DNA of 64,000 bases, from contig NZ_JAFVME010000009.1 in assembly GCF_018492665.1 (NCBI RefSeq), positions 186,001-250,000 of the forward strand, given 5' to 3'. Source of the stretch: Pedobacter sp. B4-66. Its GTDB lineage: Bacteria > Bacteroidota > Bacteroidia > Sphingobacteriales > Sphingobacteriaceae. The notes under the pieces were generated by a model. That model was not told the origin of the DNA and searched no databases. It saw only the letters and a program-made list of their open reading frames with translations. Shown in pieces: positions 44,242 through 54,292 of this stretch (its first letter is position 1; every line of letters starts with the position of its first letter). Position numbers and translations under genes: made by a program.

Positions 44242-45459
44242 TTATTTTCCCAAAAGCAATCTCGCTTGTGTTCCCCATTGGCCAATAAAAAGGTCTGGTT
44301 TGCCATCTCCGTTTACATCACCAACGGCAATTCCCCAGCTTCTGCCTACAGTAGATTCTGGAATCATTTCACTGGTCACCAATTTAAAATTCCCCTTGCC
44401 ATCATTTTGCAATGCCTGAACCTGCATCGGCTCAAAAGGAGGAATCTTAAGTGCACTTAATATAATATCCGGGTGCTTATCATGATTAAAATCAAAAATT
44501 GCTCCTGCATAAGTAGAATATTCCTGTTTAGGAATTCTTTTTGCCGTTTCGTCCTTAAAGTTTCCTTTACCATCATTGATCAATAAACGAGCGGTAGGGT
44601 CTTTCTCAAATTTACCTCCATTGCTTGTTAAATTAAGAAAAAGGATATCCGGGCGCTTGTCTCCATTTGCATCGAATATTAAAACTTCCCTTGTATGTAA
44701 AGGAACCGTCAGTTCCAGCTTTTCTGCCTTTTCGGTAAAATGTCCTTTCCCATCATTAAAGAATAAACGATTTGGGGGCACCTCATTTCCTACAACTAAA
44801 TCCAGATATCCATCCCCATTTAAATCTACCAACTTAACTGATTGTGTTTCCCAACGGAGCGCAGGTAGCCCCTCTTTGGTATAATCAATAAAGTGTCCGG
44901 GTTTTTCCTGATTATTGATCCATAAGAAATTTTGTGGGGTAGGACCTGTATTTCCAACAATAATATCCAGCAAACCATCTCCGTTTACATCTCCAATATC
45001 CAAGCCATTAGCTTCGCTTTTCGCAGGCAATCGCTCGCTCACATCTCTAAAAGTTCCATCTCCATTTCCTAAATAAAATTCATGATTCTGATCATCTTCC
45101 GCAACGAATATGACATCTAAATTTCCATCTTTATCAAAGTCTCCCACCCTTACGTGTTCTGTATCATGTGATTTCTCCGCAAAAACACCTTTCTTCCACG
45201 TGAATTTCCCTGTGCCGTCGTTCATATATAGCCGGTTGGGTAAATTTTCTAAGGCCAATATGGCGTCTAAATGTCGATCGCCATTTACATCAACCAATAC
45301 CACATCCAAAGTATGTGCTCCCGCGTCTGCGGGTAAGTGAGTACTCGTTACATCTTTGAAATATTTAGTCTCTGTAATTTGCGAAAAGCCATTATAAATA
45401 ATAATAAAACTTAGTAGTGCGGTAATCGTGTAAGACTTTCCAAATAGTGAAAACTTCAT
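44242..45459 (-). CDS. FG-GAP/VCBS-repeat secreted protein
   Basis: The 405-residue protein has a signal peptide (about 1-26) and at least six repeats with calcium-binding loops such as DVNGDGLLDIIVGN and DLNGDGYLDLVVGN. Such repeats form an integrin-like beta-propeller with Ca2+ bound in DxDxDG loops. It is probably exported to the cell surface; the ligand is unknown. The protein ends with a partial repeat (GQWGTQARLLLGK), so it may be complete. Confidence 0.85.
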   Translation of the reverse strand: MKFSLFGKSYTITALLSFIIIYNGFSQITETKYFKDVTSTHLPADAGAHTLDVVLVDVNGDRHLDAILALENLPNRLYMNDGTGKFTWKKGVFAEKSHDTEHVRVGDFDKDGNLDVIFVAEDDQNHEFYLGNGDGTFRDVSERLPAKSEANGLDIGDVNGDGLLDIIVGNTGPTPQNFLWINNQEKPGHFIDYTKEGLPALRWETQSVKLVDLNGDGYLDLVVGNEVPPNRLFFNDGKGHFTEKAEKLELTVPLHTREVLIFDANGDKRPDILFLNLTSNGGKFEKDPTARLLINDGKGNFKDETAKRIPKQEYSTYAGAIFDFNHDKHPDIILSALKIPPFEPMQVQALQNDGKGNFKLVTSEMIPESTVGRSWGIAVGDVNGDGKPDLFIGQWGTQARLLLGK

Positions 45460-45584
45460 AATTATAAGATTTTAAGATTTCAAAACACTTAATAACCTAC
45501 AAGATAAGGTCTTCTGTTGAAGAAAGAAACAATAATAATTATAAAGCCATTATTTCCATTAGGAAATAGATGAGTTCTTACTCT

Positions 45585-46121
45585 TTACTTCTTATCGATA
45601 CTGTAACGTAGCGACACTAAGCCAGTTTTGTAAATTTTACTTTCCAGGAGCGTTAGTTTGGTTCGACTCTCCTGGCTACGGAATAATGGTTTCCCACTAC
45701 CAAGAAGTATAGGATGTACTGACATCCATAGTTCATCTACCAATCCGTCTTTCATCAGGGCATCAGTGAGTGAAGCACCACCAAACAACCATATGTCTTT
45801 ACCAGGTTGCTCTTTTATCCTACGTGCTTCGGAAATACTATCGTCTGATATAAGTATCGCCCCTTCTTTTACAGATTTCAGCGTTTTAGAAAATACATAT
45901 TCAGTCATCGCTGGCATACCAGGAACTAAATCTCCATTATTGCTATCTGCATATTGCTGAGCCATTTCATAGCTTTTACGACCGATGAAGATCGCATCTA
46001 CACGAGTAAAGAACTCATTCAGACCATAGTCCTGGTCTGTAAAGCACCAGTCGTACTCACCGTTGGGCCCTTCAATATATCCATCCAATGTTACAGCCAA
46101 TCCTAATATTAATTTTCGCAT
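45585..46121 (-). CDS. Dihydrofolate reductase-like (RibD C-terminal) protein
   Basis: The 178-residue protein has the RibD_C/DHFR fold: LGLAVTLDGYIEGPNGEYDW at the start, AIFIGRKSYEM and IWLFGGASLTDAL for NADPH binding. Similar proteins (YyaP/YwjB types) are usually uncharacterised reductases. It lies 66 bases downstream of an AraC-type gene on the same strand, which suggests regulation by that protein. Confidence 0.85.
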   Translation of the reverse strand: MRKLILGLAVTLDGYIEGPNGEYDWCFTDQDYGLNEFFTRVDAIFIGRKSYEMAQQYADSNNGDLVPGMPAMTEYVFSKTLKSVKEGAILISDDSISEARRIKEQPGKDIWLFGGASLTDALMKDGLVDELWMSVHPILLGSGKPLFRSQESRTKLTLLESKIYKTGLVSLRYSIDKK

Positions 46122-46187
46122 ATTGTTAATATTTTAATTCTACAAAACTGCAAGGATTCAAGTATTCCAAATTGTACAAAACGGACA

Positions 46188-46970
46188 TTAATAGAAAATG
46201 TGCGGTGCATGTACCACCTCGCCAGGTGAATGACCTGTATAAACCTTATAGTCACGGTTAAAATGTGCCTGATCATAATAACCACTTTCGTAGGCAACTT
46301 CGGTAAGTGAAAGGGTCGGGTATTTTTTCAAATGGTTCAATGAATGGATGAATCTACAAACGCATAGATATTCTTTGGGGGATAAACCTACACACTGCTG
46401 AAACTTTCGCGAAAGATGGCGTTGACTAAGGCCAATATCATTTGTAAGCTTACTTAAAGATACTAAACCACCTGAGAGTTGTGCCTGATCCAGACAATAT
46501 GCTACCTGTAAGTCCTTTTTATCGAAGACCAATTGTTGTAGCAAATATTTTTGTACCAAGTCTACTCGTTCATTATTATTGCAAATCCCTGCTAGTTTAT
46601 CCTCTATCTCTACCGCCACTCCACTCCATACATCTGAAAGGGCTATAGTAGTATCGGTTAGCGTATGCATCGGGACTTGAAAGAAACTATATGCCATACC
46701 GGGATAAAAACAAATTGCTAAGCAACCTGCCCCCTTTCGCATCTGCACATCCATGGGACGACTCATGCGAAAAGTAATGATGCTTCGTTTATGCAATTCG
46801 TTGCCAATGATCGCAACAGGTGAGCTAGTATAATTCACGAAAAGCTCAACGCAAGTATCGGGCAGTACACGAATATGATGGGTATCTGCTTCTTCATCAC
46901 AGTCCATAGTGCATATCAGCTTTATGTAAGGCTGCAGTTTTGGGATAACATCATACAGTTGCAAACGCAT
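46188..46970 (-). CDS. AraC family transcriptional regulator
   Basis: The 260-residue protein has an N-terminal cupin-like domain (DUF6597 type) and a C-terminal double helix-turn-helix: LTNDIGLSQRHLSRKFQQ and LTEVAYESGYYDQAHFNRDY. The second recognition helix and AHFNRDYKVYTGHSP are typical AraC signatures. The likely target is the RibD-C-like gene downstream. A perfect 14-bp palindrome lies upstream at 47040. Confidence 0.88.
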   Translation of the reverse strand: MRLQLYDVIPKLQPYIKLICTMDCDEEADTHHIRVLPDTCVELFVNYTSSPVAIIGNELHKRSIITFRMSRPMDVQMRKGAGCLAICFYPGMAYSFFQVPMHTLTDTTIALSDVWSGVAVEIEDKLAGICNNNERVDLVQKYLLQQLVFDKKDLQVAYCLDQAQLSGGLVSLSKLTNDIGLSQRHLSRKFQQCVGLSPKEYLCVCRFIHSLNHLKKYPTLSLTEVAYESGYYDQAHFNRDYKVYTGHSPGEVVHAPHIFY

Positions 46971-47039
46971 ACTTTATAAATATTCGGCTAAGTTAGGTTT
47001 CTCTTCACTTGTAATCAAACCTTGAATAAGATAACTACA

Positions 47040-47053
47040 GTTACCATGGTAAC
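47040..47053. promoter_or_regulatory. Perfect 14-bp palindrome in the AraC-AlkD divergent region
   Basis: GTTACCATGGTAAC is its own reverse complement and lies 70 bases upstream of the AraC start and 57 upstream of the AlkD start. It could be an operator, but no binding protein can be named. Confidence 0.4.
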
Positions 47054-47109
47054 ATCTGGGAGTGAACATCAATAATCTTTATCTTTATCTCCGGTAATCA
47101 GAACTCCAA

Positions 47110-47820
47110 ATGGAAAAGATCAATAGTAAAGCAACCGTAAAACATATCTTACTTGAAGCAAAGTTGGTTTTGAACCAGAAGGAAGCTAATGCTTTCATAA
47201 CCGTCCTGCATCACACCCTGCTCAAAAAGAAAGTTAGGTTTCCTTTGCTAGAGTACGCCGCTAAGGAAATAGCTTCAACAATCCCTTATGCAGAGCAAAT
47301 CAGTATTACGGATCACATCATCGAATTGAGGGAGATTGGTAGCCAGGTACTAGCCGGAATCATCTTGCAGCAGCGTATGCCAAAGGATTTCCAGCAATCG
47401 ATTAGTAAAGCCTGCGACTACATCCAATTCGGTAATGAATGGTATGTATGTGACATAATTGGAGAACGTGTACTTGGTTATGCCTTGCTTACCATGCCAG
47501 ATAAGACCATCCCTTTGCTAAAACAACTGGCCATTCACGAGGACAAATGGATTGTCAGGGCAGTTGGTGTTGCTACGCATTACGCAGTTAAAAAAGGCCT
47601 GGATACGGTTTTTGTAGCACCAGTATTCGACATACTTTTGTCCTTGGCAGGCACAACGGATTTTCATACAAAAAAAGGGATTGGATGGGGTGCCAAAACT
47701 GTTGCCAGATTTCACCCTGATATCATCGACCGTTATCACTCAAATATTGCATCGTCTGAAACAAAACAATGGTTCAAGACTAAAGTTAGAATAGGCCTTG
47801 GCCGCAGCAAGAAAAAATGA
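47110..47820 (+). CDS. DNA alkylation repair enzyme (AlkD-like glycosylase)
   Basis: The 236-residue all-helical protein matches the AlkD family of HEAT-like repeat glycosylases. The family signature residues appear in FGNEWYVCDIIGERVLGY (Trp and Asp of the active-site cluster) and in EDKWIVRAVGVATHYAVKKGLD. AlkD removes N3- or N7-alkylated purines without base flipping. The stop overlaps the start of the radical SAM gene (ATGA), so the two are translationally coupled. Confidence 0.87.
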   Translation: MEKINSKATVKHILLEAKLVLNQKEANAFITVLHHTLLKKKVRFPLLEYAAKEIASTIPYAEQISITDHIIELREIGSQVLAGIILQQRMPKDFQQSISKACDYIQFGNEWYVCDIIGERVLGYALLTMPDKTIPLLKQLAIHEDKWIVRAVGVATHYAVKKGLDTVFVAPVFDILLSLAGTTDFHTKKGIGWGAKTVARFHPDIIDRYHSNIASSETKQWFKTKVRIGLGRSKKK

Positions 47821-48710
47821 CACAAACAATCATAGCTAAATCAATACTCAACAAAACAAAACGGCGTGATCCCTGGTTTCTGGACGATTACACGATAAAT
47901 CCCTATAGTGGCTGTTCCTTTAACTGTCTGTATTGTTATATCAGGGGGAGTAAATACGGGATTAATATGGAAGAGAAGCTAAGTATTAAAAGTAATGCTG
48001 TTGAGCTACTGGACAGGCAGCTATCGATCCGCGCCCGTAAAAAACAATATGGCATCATTGTGTTGTCCTCAGCTACAGATCCCTATCTTCAAATCGAGAG
48101 GACACAACAGCTTACCCGGAGTCTTCTGGAAGTAATTCTGCATTACCGTTTTCCGGTACATATGATTACTAAATCGGATTTAATTGCCAGAGATTTCGAT
48201 CTTCTTCAAGCCATCGACACTGAGGCAATACTCCCGGATGATCTTCGTCCTAAACTATCTCACAAAGCCTTCATTACCTTTTCTTTTTCAACTCTCGAGG
48301 ATTCAATTGCTCATATTTTTGAGCCCGGTGCCACGCCACCTTCAGAGCGTTTGGAGACTTTAAAGGCGGCTATTCAAGCAGGACTGAGCACAGGTGTTAG
48401 CTTAATGCCCTTGTTACCATTCATAACGGACACCACAATGCAGCTTGAAAATATGTTTCAACAATTTGTGAAAGCCCATATCAATTATATATTCCCGGCA
48501 ACACTAACATTATACGGGTCCGAGCCTTCAGATAGCAAAACGCTCGTGCTAAGAGCCGTAGAAAAACACTACCCACATTTACTCGAAAAATATCACAAAT
48601 TTTTCGCAAACGGATCACAGATGCCATTGTATTATCGGCAGGCTTTCGCAAAAAAGATGGGGGCCTTGTGCCAAAAATACCAGCTCCGCAATAGTCTCCT
48701 ATCACCATAA
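47817..48710 (+). CDS. Radical SAM protein of the SplB/COG1533 family
   Basis: The 297-residue protein has the iron-sulfur motif CSFNCLYC (Cys33, Cys37, Cys40) preceded by YTINPYSG, and KYGINMEEKLSIK after it, like the spore photoproduct lyase-related family. In spore formers, SPL directly reverses the thymine dimer spore photoproduct; non-spore-forming homologues have unproven function. Coupling to an AlkD-like gene suggests repair of DNA (or nucleotide) damage. Confidence 0.85.
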   Translation: MTQTIIAKSILNKTKRRDPWFLDDYTINPYSGCSFNCLYCYIRGSKYGINMEEKLSIKSNAVELLDRQLSIRARKKQYGIIVLSSATDPYLQIERTQQLTRSLLEVILHYRFPVHMITKSDLIARDFDLLQAIDTEAILPDDLRPKLSHKAFITFSFSTLEDSIAHIFEPGATPPSERLETLKAAIQAGLSTGVSLMPLLPFITDTTMQLENMFQQFVKAHINYIFPATLTLYGSEPSDSKTLVLRAVEKHYPHLLEKYHKFFANGSQMPLYYRQAFAKKMGALCQKYQLRNSLLSP

Positions 48711-48727
48711 AAGTATTGAAAAATAGA

Positions 48728-49186
48728 TTATTGTGTCAATCCACCTCCATCGATTGTGGTCAATCTGCGAAATTTTGCAAGTGTATTAACTGGGGCGTCA
48801 GCTGGGTAGCTAATGTAATTCAACTTAAGAGTATCACCCGCTACACTAAAGGTGGCTTTCTCGTAAAGCGCATAATTCGTAGAAATCCGTTCAACCGGTT
48901 TTCCTAGTTTCTGTTCAAGATTTTCAGTGATAGTTACGTTCAATTTATCGCCCTTAACCTGATAAGTCCCGATAAATTTAGAGCTAGCTCCATCGTTATA
49001 GGCAATCGTTAGAAAAAAGGTATTGTGTTTGGTAAAATTCACTGATCGCTTCAGTCCGTCCAAACCCATTTCCTCCCAATTGCCGTTTATAGGGTTTTCG
49101 GGCTGTACATTCTTATTTTTTTTACAAGAAGAAAAGCCAATAGAAAATAAAAGTAATACTGAAATTGTGGAAGTCAAGATTTTCAT
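48728..49186 (-). CDS. Lipocalin-like lipoprotein
   Basis: The 152-residue protein has a lipobox with Cys21 (GFSSC) followed by KKNKN. The mature part is beta-rich (FLTIAYNDGASSKFIGTYQVKG, TLKLNYISYP), like lipocalin-type DUF domains common in Bacteroidota lipoproteins. Function is unknown. It ends close to the radical SAM gene, convergent. Confidence 0.7.
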   Translation of the reverse strand: MKILTSTISVLLLFSIGFSSCKKNKNVQPENPINGNWEEMGLDGLKRSVNFTKHNTFFLTIAYNDGASSKFIGTYQVKGDKLNVTITENLEQKLGKPVERISTNYALYEKATFSVAGDTLKLNYISYPADAPVNTLAKFRRLTTIDGGGLTQ

Positions 49187-49249
49187 AGTTAGAGTGTTGG
49201 TTTATTCTTTAAACGAATCTAAAAGCAAAAACGCTACACCCTAAAAAAA

Positions 49250-50884
49250 TTATTTTTGTTCAATCTCTTTCAAGCTGCTCATTTTCTTGTAGGCCAGGAA
49301 ACCTTTAATATCTTCAAAGTGCTCACGAACACGTTTATTACCAAATTCGAATACTTTTTGCGCCAGTCCATCTAAGAAATCCCGATCATGCGACACCAAA
49401 ATTAAGGTACCATCAAAATCTTGCAAGGCCTCTTTAATAATGTCTTTAGTCTTCATGTCTAAGTGGTTGGTTGGCTCATCCAAGATCAATACATTTACCG
49501 GTTCCAACAGCAGTTTAATCATCGCTAAACGGGTTTTTTCACCCCCAGAAAGTACTTTAACTTTTTTAGTGGTATCATCGCCGCTAAACATAAAGGCACC
49601 TAAAAGGTCTTTGATTTTTATGCTCCCATCACTTAATGGAATCTGATCAATGGTTTCAAATACTGTTAAGCTCTCATCAAGTAATGCGGCCTGATTTTGA
49701 GCAAAGTAGCCTATCTTCGCATTGTGACCAACTTTTAAACCTCCCTCAAAGTCAATCTCACTCATAATGGCTTTAATCATGGTCGACTTACCTTCACCAT
49801 TTTTACCTACAAAAGCCACTTTTTCTCCCCGCTCAATTACCATCGATGCTTTTTCGAATACCACATGATCGCCATACTTTTTGGTCAGCTCTTCTACCAT
49901 CACTGGGTATTGACCAGAACGTGGTGAAGGTGGGAATTTCAAACGCAATGCCGAAGTATCCACTTCATCAATCTCGATGACTTCGAGTTTTTCAAGCATT
50001 TTTACCCGCGACTGCACTTGCAAAGTTTTTGAGTAAGTACCTCTAAAGCGATCTATAAATTCCTGATTATCGGCAATAAAACGTTGTTGTTCTTCGTAGG
50101 CTTTTAATTGATGCACACGGCGGTCGGCACGCAACTGCAGGTAGTGAGTGTATTTGGCTTTATAATCATAAATCCGACCCATGGTAACCTCAATTGTACG
50201 ATTGGTGATGTTATCTACAAAAGTACGATCATGTGAAATTACCACTACGGCCTTTGCTGAGTTGATTAAAAAATCTTCTAACCATTGAATACTTTCAATA
50301 TCCATGTGATTGGTCGGCTCATCCAATAAAATCAGATCAGGTTTCTTTAATAAAATCTTGGCCAGCTCAATCCGCATACGCCATCCACCCGAAAACTCAG
50401 AGGTTTGTCGAGTAAAGTCTTTACGCTCAAAACCTAAGCCTTTTAACACTTTTTCTACCTCAGCATCATAATTGACTTCTTCGATCGAATAAAATTTCTC
50501 ACTCAGTTCCGACACGCGTTCGATCAGCTTCATGTAGTCATCACTTTCGTAATCGGTACGAATAGTGAGTTGCTCATTCAGCTCATCAAGCTCTTTTTGC
50601 ATCTGATTTACCTCTTCGAAAGCTTTCATCGTCTCTTCAAAAACCGTAACATTGTCCTGTGTAAGCAAATGCTGTGGTAAATAAGCAATTACAGCATCCT
50701 TTGGGCCTGTTACGTTACCGGAAGTAGGTTTTGTAGAACCGGCAATTATTTTTAAGATAGTCGACTTGCCAGCCCCATTTTTACCCATCAGGGCTATTTT
50801 ATCATTTTCGTTAATCGAAAAGGTTACATCACTAAACAAAGTAGTTCCACCAAATGAAACGGAGATATTATTTACATTAATCAC
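49250..50884 (-). CDS. ABC-F family ATPase (third copy in window)
   Basis: The 544-residue protein has two complete ABC domains: Walker A GKNGAGKST and GKNGEGKST, signatures FSGGWRMR and LSGGEKTR, and LLDEPTNHMD and LDEPTNHLD. The linker between them (about residues 240-320) is charged and contains an RLKAYEEQQRF-like coiled region. The pattern is that of a housekeeping ABC-F close to YkpA/Uup-type ribosome factors. No antibiotic-resistance context is seen. Confidence 0.85.
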   Translation of the reverse strand: MINVNNISVSFGGTTLFSDVTFSINENDKIALMGKNGAGKSTILKIIAGSTKPTSGNVTGPKDAVIAYLPQHLLTQDNVTVFEETMKAFEEVNQMQKELDELNEQLTIRTDYESDDYMKLIERVSELSEKFYSIEEVNYDAEVEKVLKGLGFERKDFTRQTSEFSGGWRMRIELAKILLKKPDLILLDEPTNHMDIESIQWLEDFLINSAKAVVVISHDRTFVDNITNRTIEVTMGRIYDYKAKYTHYLQLRADRRVHQLKAYEEQQRFIADNQEFIDRFRGTYSKTLQVQSRVKMLEKLEVIEIDEVDTSALRLKFPPSPRSGQYPVMVEELTKKYGDHVVFEKASMVIERGEKVAFVGKNGEGKSTMIKAIMSEIDFEGGLKVGHNAKIGYFAQNQAALLDESLTVFETIDQIPLSDGSIKIKDLLGAFMFSGDDTTKKVKVLSGGEKTRLAMIKLLLEPVNVLILDEPTNHLDMKTKDIIKEALQDFDGTLILVSHDRDFLDGLAQKVFEFGNKRVREHFEDIKGFLAYKKMSSLKEIEQK

Positions 50885-50957
50885 GAAATGCGGATATTAA
50901 ATTGAGCGGCAAAGATAGTGGAATTTGCTACAAATAGCTACGACTTGTTTTTCTAAT

Positions 50958-53300
50958 TCATATACCTACTATACTACTAAATAGCTTCAAAATCTCCCTC
51001 CAATCCTTCCCTCTTTCCAGGGTAATCATCCTTCCAGTTGGCGATACCATCACTTTGTAAGGATATCCATCTATCTTATATTTGAACTGTATTTTGTTAT
51101 CCGACATCAGTACCGGGATATCATACTTGTTTTTAGTCAGAAACTCTTTAACTGTTTGTTCATAATCTTTACAGGCAATACTTAAGAAAGTAGCGCCTGG
51201 ATACCTGCCTTCATCCAGTTCTTTATTAAAAATATTAATTTCAGGCAGTTCTGCAACACAGGGACCACACCATGTACCCCAAAAATCCAGCACCATCCAC
51301 TTTCCAGAATAATCCTTCAGTGTCCTGTCATTATTCTCAAGGTCCTTCAATTTAAAATCCGGCGCTTTATCCCATGAAACAATCACCTCATCCTTTATTA
51401 ACGTTTTAAAGTCCTTCTGAGGAAAATGCTTCAGGTATAATGCTTTCATTTCCGCAAGATTTTCCGGTTCCGCACTTATATGTGCTGCAAAAGTTTTGAG
51501 CGCATGTTTTTCATCACCGGAGCTGAATAGCGTTTCCACAAAATCCTGCCGATAGGTTTCTTTCGACTTCAAGAAATGCCTGTCATACCCTGACATTATG
51601 CTTTTATCCGAAGGTCCTGAGGGTGAATATTGCGCCGCTAAAGACAAGTACTTGATCGCATTTACATCACCCGATCCTTTCCTCTCCAAGTATTTCAACT
51701 GGTATGCATGAGCCAGAATACTCCTGTCATCCTTTCTACCATCATACAATGTATCTGCTACAACCACATGCAATTTACCTATTACTACATCCAACAACTG
51801 GCTTGCTTCAGTTTGCTTACCTGCATTTACCAAAAGTTGATAAACTAGCAAACCATACCTCCCACCCTTGCCAAGTTGCATAGTTTTAATGTCCATTTTC
51901 AACAAAGCATTAGCAGAACTCAATAATCTATTTAAATCCTTCGGGTTTTTATTAGCTTGAGACCAGTAGAACAAAGGATCAGCAGTTTGACGCATGCCAA
52001 GATTTTTGTCTGTATGCATTAGCCGAACTACTTCCAGTGCATTATCCCAACGTTCTTTATAAGACGAATAAGGATCAAGAAAATTCTGTGCCGATGCTTC
52101 ATGCAGAAAACTATTGAAATCGTTAGTTTGATAAAAATAACCAGCGACTTCAAAGGCAAGGTTCGCATCTTTCTCGAAAAGCTGGTGGAATTTATTTGTG
52201 AGGTGATGATAGAGACCAGGAACTGAAAGATAAGCATTCGGAATAGACATCAGCAATTCGCTGTACAAGGCCTCTGCCTTTGGATTCTTACGTAGTTTCT
52301 GGATCAGTGATAGTTTATTTACTTGATAAAAGGGATCTTTTTCGAATTGGGCATCTTTTATCTTGAAATATTCTTGCATCTTCTCCATGTTGTAGTCCCG
52401 ACCACTTCCAAATGCCGCTGACCATCCACCCGTTTTTACCGCCATGTTAATCCAGGCTGTATCCAGATTGCTTTCTTTAGGATTGGTTTCAATTTCTACT
52501 ACATAATCGGTATCATGACGCCCACTTACAGAACTATAGGTAAAATCAAAAGATCTATTTTTGCTCAAATTCGTTACTAAACCAGTTTTAGGATCTAAGA
52601 CATAAATCCCCTTTTCTTTCGTATTGCCCTCACCAACGAAACTGACTTGCAGCAATGGTTCATTAGCAGACTGGAGTTTATTAGGCTCAGGAACTTCCTT
52701 ATTAATTTTCACCGTTCCGCGGGGATGTCGGAATAATTTTTCCATTTTGTAACTAACCTGACCTTTATCCTTCCACTCTCCAGAACTACCTATCGGTTCA
52801 TCTGGAAATTGAAAAAACATATCCTGAATATTAGTAGTTAGCCACTCTTTATGACTTTCTATTTGACCTCTTATTCCCTTTTGAAGCGCCCAATCCCTGT
52901 CAACGCGCAATAGAACATTATCGTAACCAGCAATATCCAAAAGCTTTCCTTTCGCACTAAATGTTACTATAAGAGTTTGCTGCAGTAGCGCCAAGGGTGT
53001 TAACACACCAGAATTATTAAAAACAGTTGCTTTAGGATTATCAGTATCTAAATCTGGGCTTGCACCGAGGTAGTTTTTTTCTACAGCTCTCACTAATCGA
53101 CATTCGAATAAATGTTCGCCTTTGTCATTTCTGCCTAGTGAGCGAAAAACATAAGTATGTAACTTATCGGTTTTGTGTGTGCCCTTTCCCACTACATGCC
53201 AGGTATAGGCAAACTGCTGACCTTTCGGAACATTCAATTCTTGACAAGGGGCAAAAAAAGGAGTAGCAAAAACAAAGAGAAACGTTAATAGTCTATACAT
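50958..53300 (-). CDS. Large TlpA-like thioredoxin-domain protein
   Basis: The 780-residue protein has a signal peptide (about 1-19) and a C-terminal thioredoxin-fold domain with the WCGPC active site (Cys678 and Cys681). The remaining roughly 600 residues have no recognised catalytic motif and show mixed helical/TPR-like segments between about 350 and 600. It should be periplasmic or envelope-bound, a reductase or disulfide-handling protein; the large N-terminal part may recognise partners. Confidence 0.8.
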   Translation of the reverse strand: MYRLLTFLFVFATPFFAPCQELNVPKGQQFAYTWHVVGKGTHKTDKLHTYVFRSLGRNDKGEHLFECRLVRAVEKNYLGASPDLDTDNPKATVFNNSGVLTPLALLQQTLIVTFSAKGKLLDIAGYDNVLLRVDRDWALQKGIRGQIESHKEWLTTNIQDMFFQFPDEPIGSSGEWKDKGQVSYKMEKLFRHPRGTVKINKEVPEPNKLQSANEPLLQVSFVGEGNTKEKGIYVLDPKTGLVTNLSKNRSFDFTYSSVSGRHDTDYVVEIETNPKESNLDTAWINMAVKTGGWSAAFGSGRDYNMEKMQEYFKIKDAQFEKDPFYQVNKLSLIQKLRKNPKAEALYSELLMSIPNAYLSVPGLYHHLTNKFHQLFEKDANLAFEVAGYFYQTNDFNSFLHEASAQNFLDPYSSYKERWDNALEVVRLMHTDKNLGMRQTADPLFYWSQANKNPKDLNRLLSSANALLKMDIKTMQLGKGGRYGLLVYQLLVNAGKQTEASQLLDVVIGKLHVVVADTLYDGRKDDRSILAHAYQLKYLERKGSGDVNAIKYLSLAAQYSPSGPSDKSIMSGYDRHFLKSKETYRQDFVETLFSSGDEKHALKTFAAHISAEPENLAEMKALYLKHFPQKDFKTLIKDEVIVSWDKAPDFKLKDLENNDRTLKDYSGKWMVLDFWGTWCGPCVAELPEINIFNKELDEGRYPGATFLSIACKDYEQTVKEFLTKNKYDIPVLMSDNKIQFKYKIDGYPYKVMVSPTGRMITLERGKDWREILKLFSSIVGI

Positions 53301-53390
53301 AAGTTGAGAGCATCTTTATCCTAATATACAAAGATTTACACCCAAACCCATGATTTATATATAGGTTAGCACTAAGTTATATTATCAACA

Positions 53391-54128
53391 TTAAAACTTA
53401 ATCAATAACTCTTCGGAAATCAGTTTATCATTATTGTAATATTCAAAAAACCATTTCCCGTCTTTTTTCAGTACGATTCCTTTGTATTTGGCATTGTCTG
53501 CAATAAAACAATCCTGTATAGAAGTTTTAAATAGCGTCAGCACTTTTTTGGGTGTGGTATCTATCAACTGAAAACCATTTGCTGTTACCTGGGCATATAA
53601 TGTTCCTGAGGGTTCGGTACTTTCAACCGCTACTACCTGTTGATTTGCGGGGACGACAGCAGTTTCCGGTGCTTTTACACTTTCAACCTTTCCTGCTTCA
53701 CCAACAAAAGTATAAGGAAGCTCATTTAATGAAGCAAAAGTGTTTTTTAAAGCATCATTATAAGCTTTACCAAATTCTTTTTCTCTGCTTTTACCTTCTT
53801 TACCCTTAAAAACCAGATTACCTTGGCAATCTTTTAGTACCAGAGTAAGTGTGGTTGTAAACATCCCCTTTTTCTCTATGAGATCGGCAGCCATCGCCTT
53901 ACATTTATTATTTGCTATCTCAGCTGGTAAATCTTTATTATCAAAATAAACCGTAAAGCCCTTTTCTTCCAGCAGCTTCTTAGTTAGGCTGTTTAAACCA
54001 TACTGGTTCACCTCTTTAAAAAAGCCGTATTGCTCCGGCACCAATATGTATTTGTAATTGTTGATCGTGTTTTGAGCATACCCCGACAATGTCGTGAATA
54101 ATAAAAGTAGCAGAAGATATCTTTTCAT
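53391..54128 (-). CDS. Secreted protein of unknown function
   Basis: The protein is 245 residues if started at the ATG at 54128 (MKRYLLLLLLFTTLSGYAQ), which gives a clean signal peptide; the frame is open to 54164. The mature part mixes alpha and beta segments, with a Val/Thr/Pro-rich linker in the middle (about 155-185). No family was recognised. Confidence 0.6.
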   Translation of the reverse strand: MKRYLLLLLLFTTLSGYAQNTINNYKYILVPEQYGFFKEVNQYGLNSLTKKLLEEKGFTVYFDNKDLPAEIANNKCKAMAADLIEKKGMFTTTLTLVLKDCQGNLVFKGKEGKSREKEFGKAYNDALKNTFASLNELPYTFVGEAGKVESVKAPETAVVPANQQVVAVESTEPSGTLYAQVTANGFQLIDTTPKKVLTLFKTSIQDCFIADNAKYKGIVLKKDGKWFFEYYNNDKLISEELLIKF

Positions 54129-54292
54129 AGCATAACAAATTCTAAGATTATAAAGATAACGCATTAGTTTCTGGTCATCAATATCATTCTGAAATGCCTT
54201 GATTAATTATAATGAATTTCCCTTATAGTAAGATAAGAACCGACTTTATTTTTTTTAGTTAACGAAGTCCAATTACCTGCTTTGTCATAAAT

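Noticed and set aside
44103..44288. 61-codon forward frame after the metallopeptidase gene
   Set aside because: It overlaps the 3' end of the FG-GAP gene, has no recognised motif and no promoter box; not convincing.
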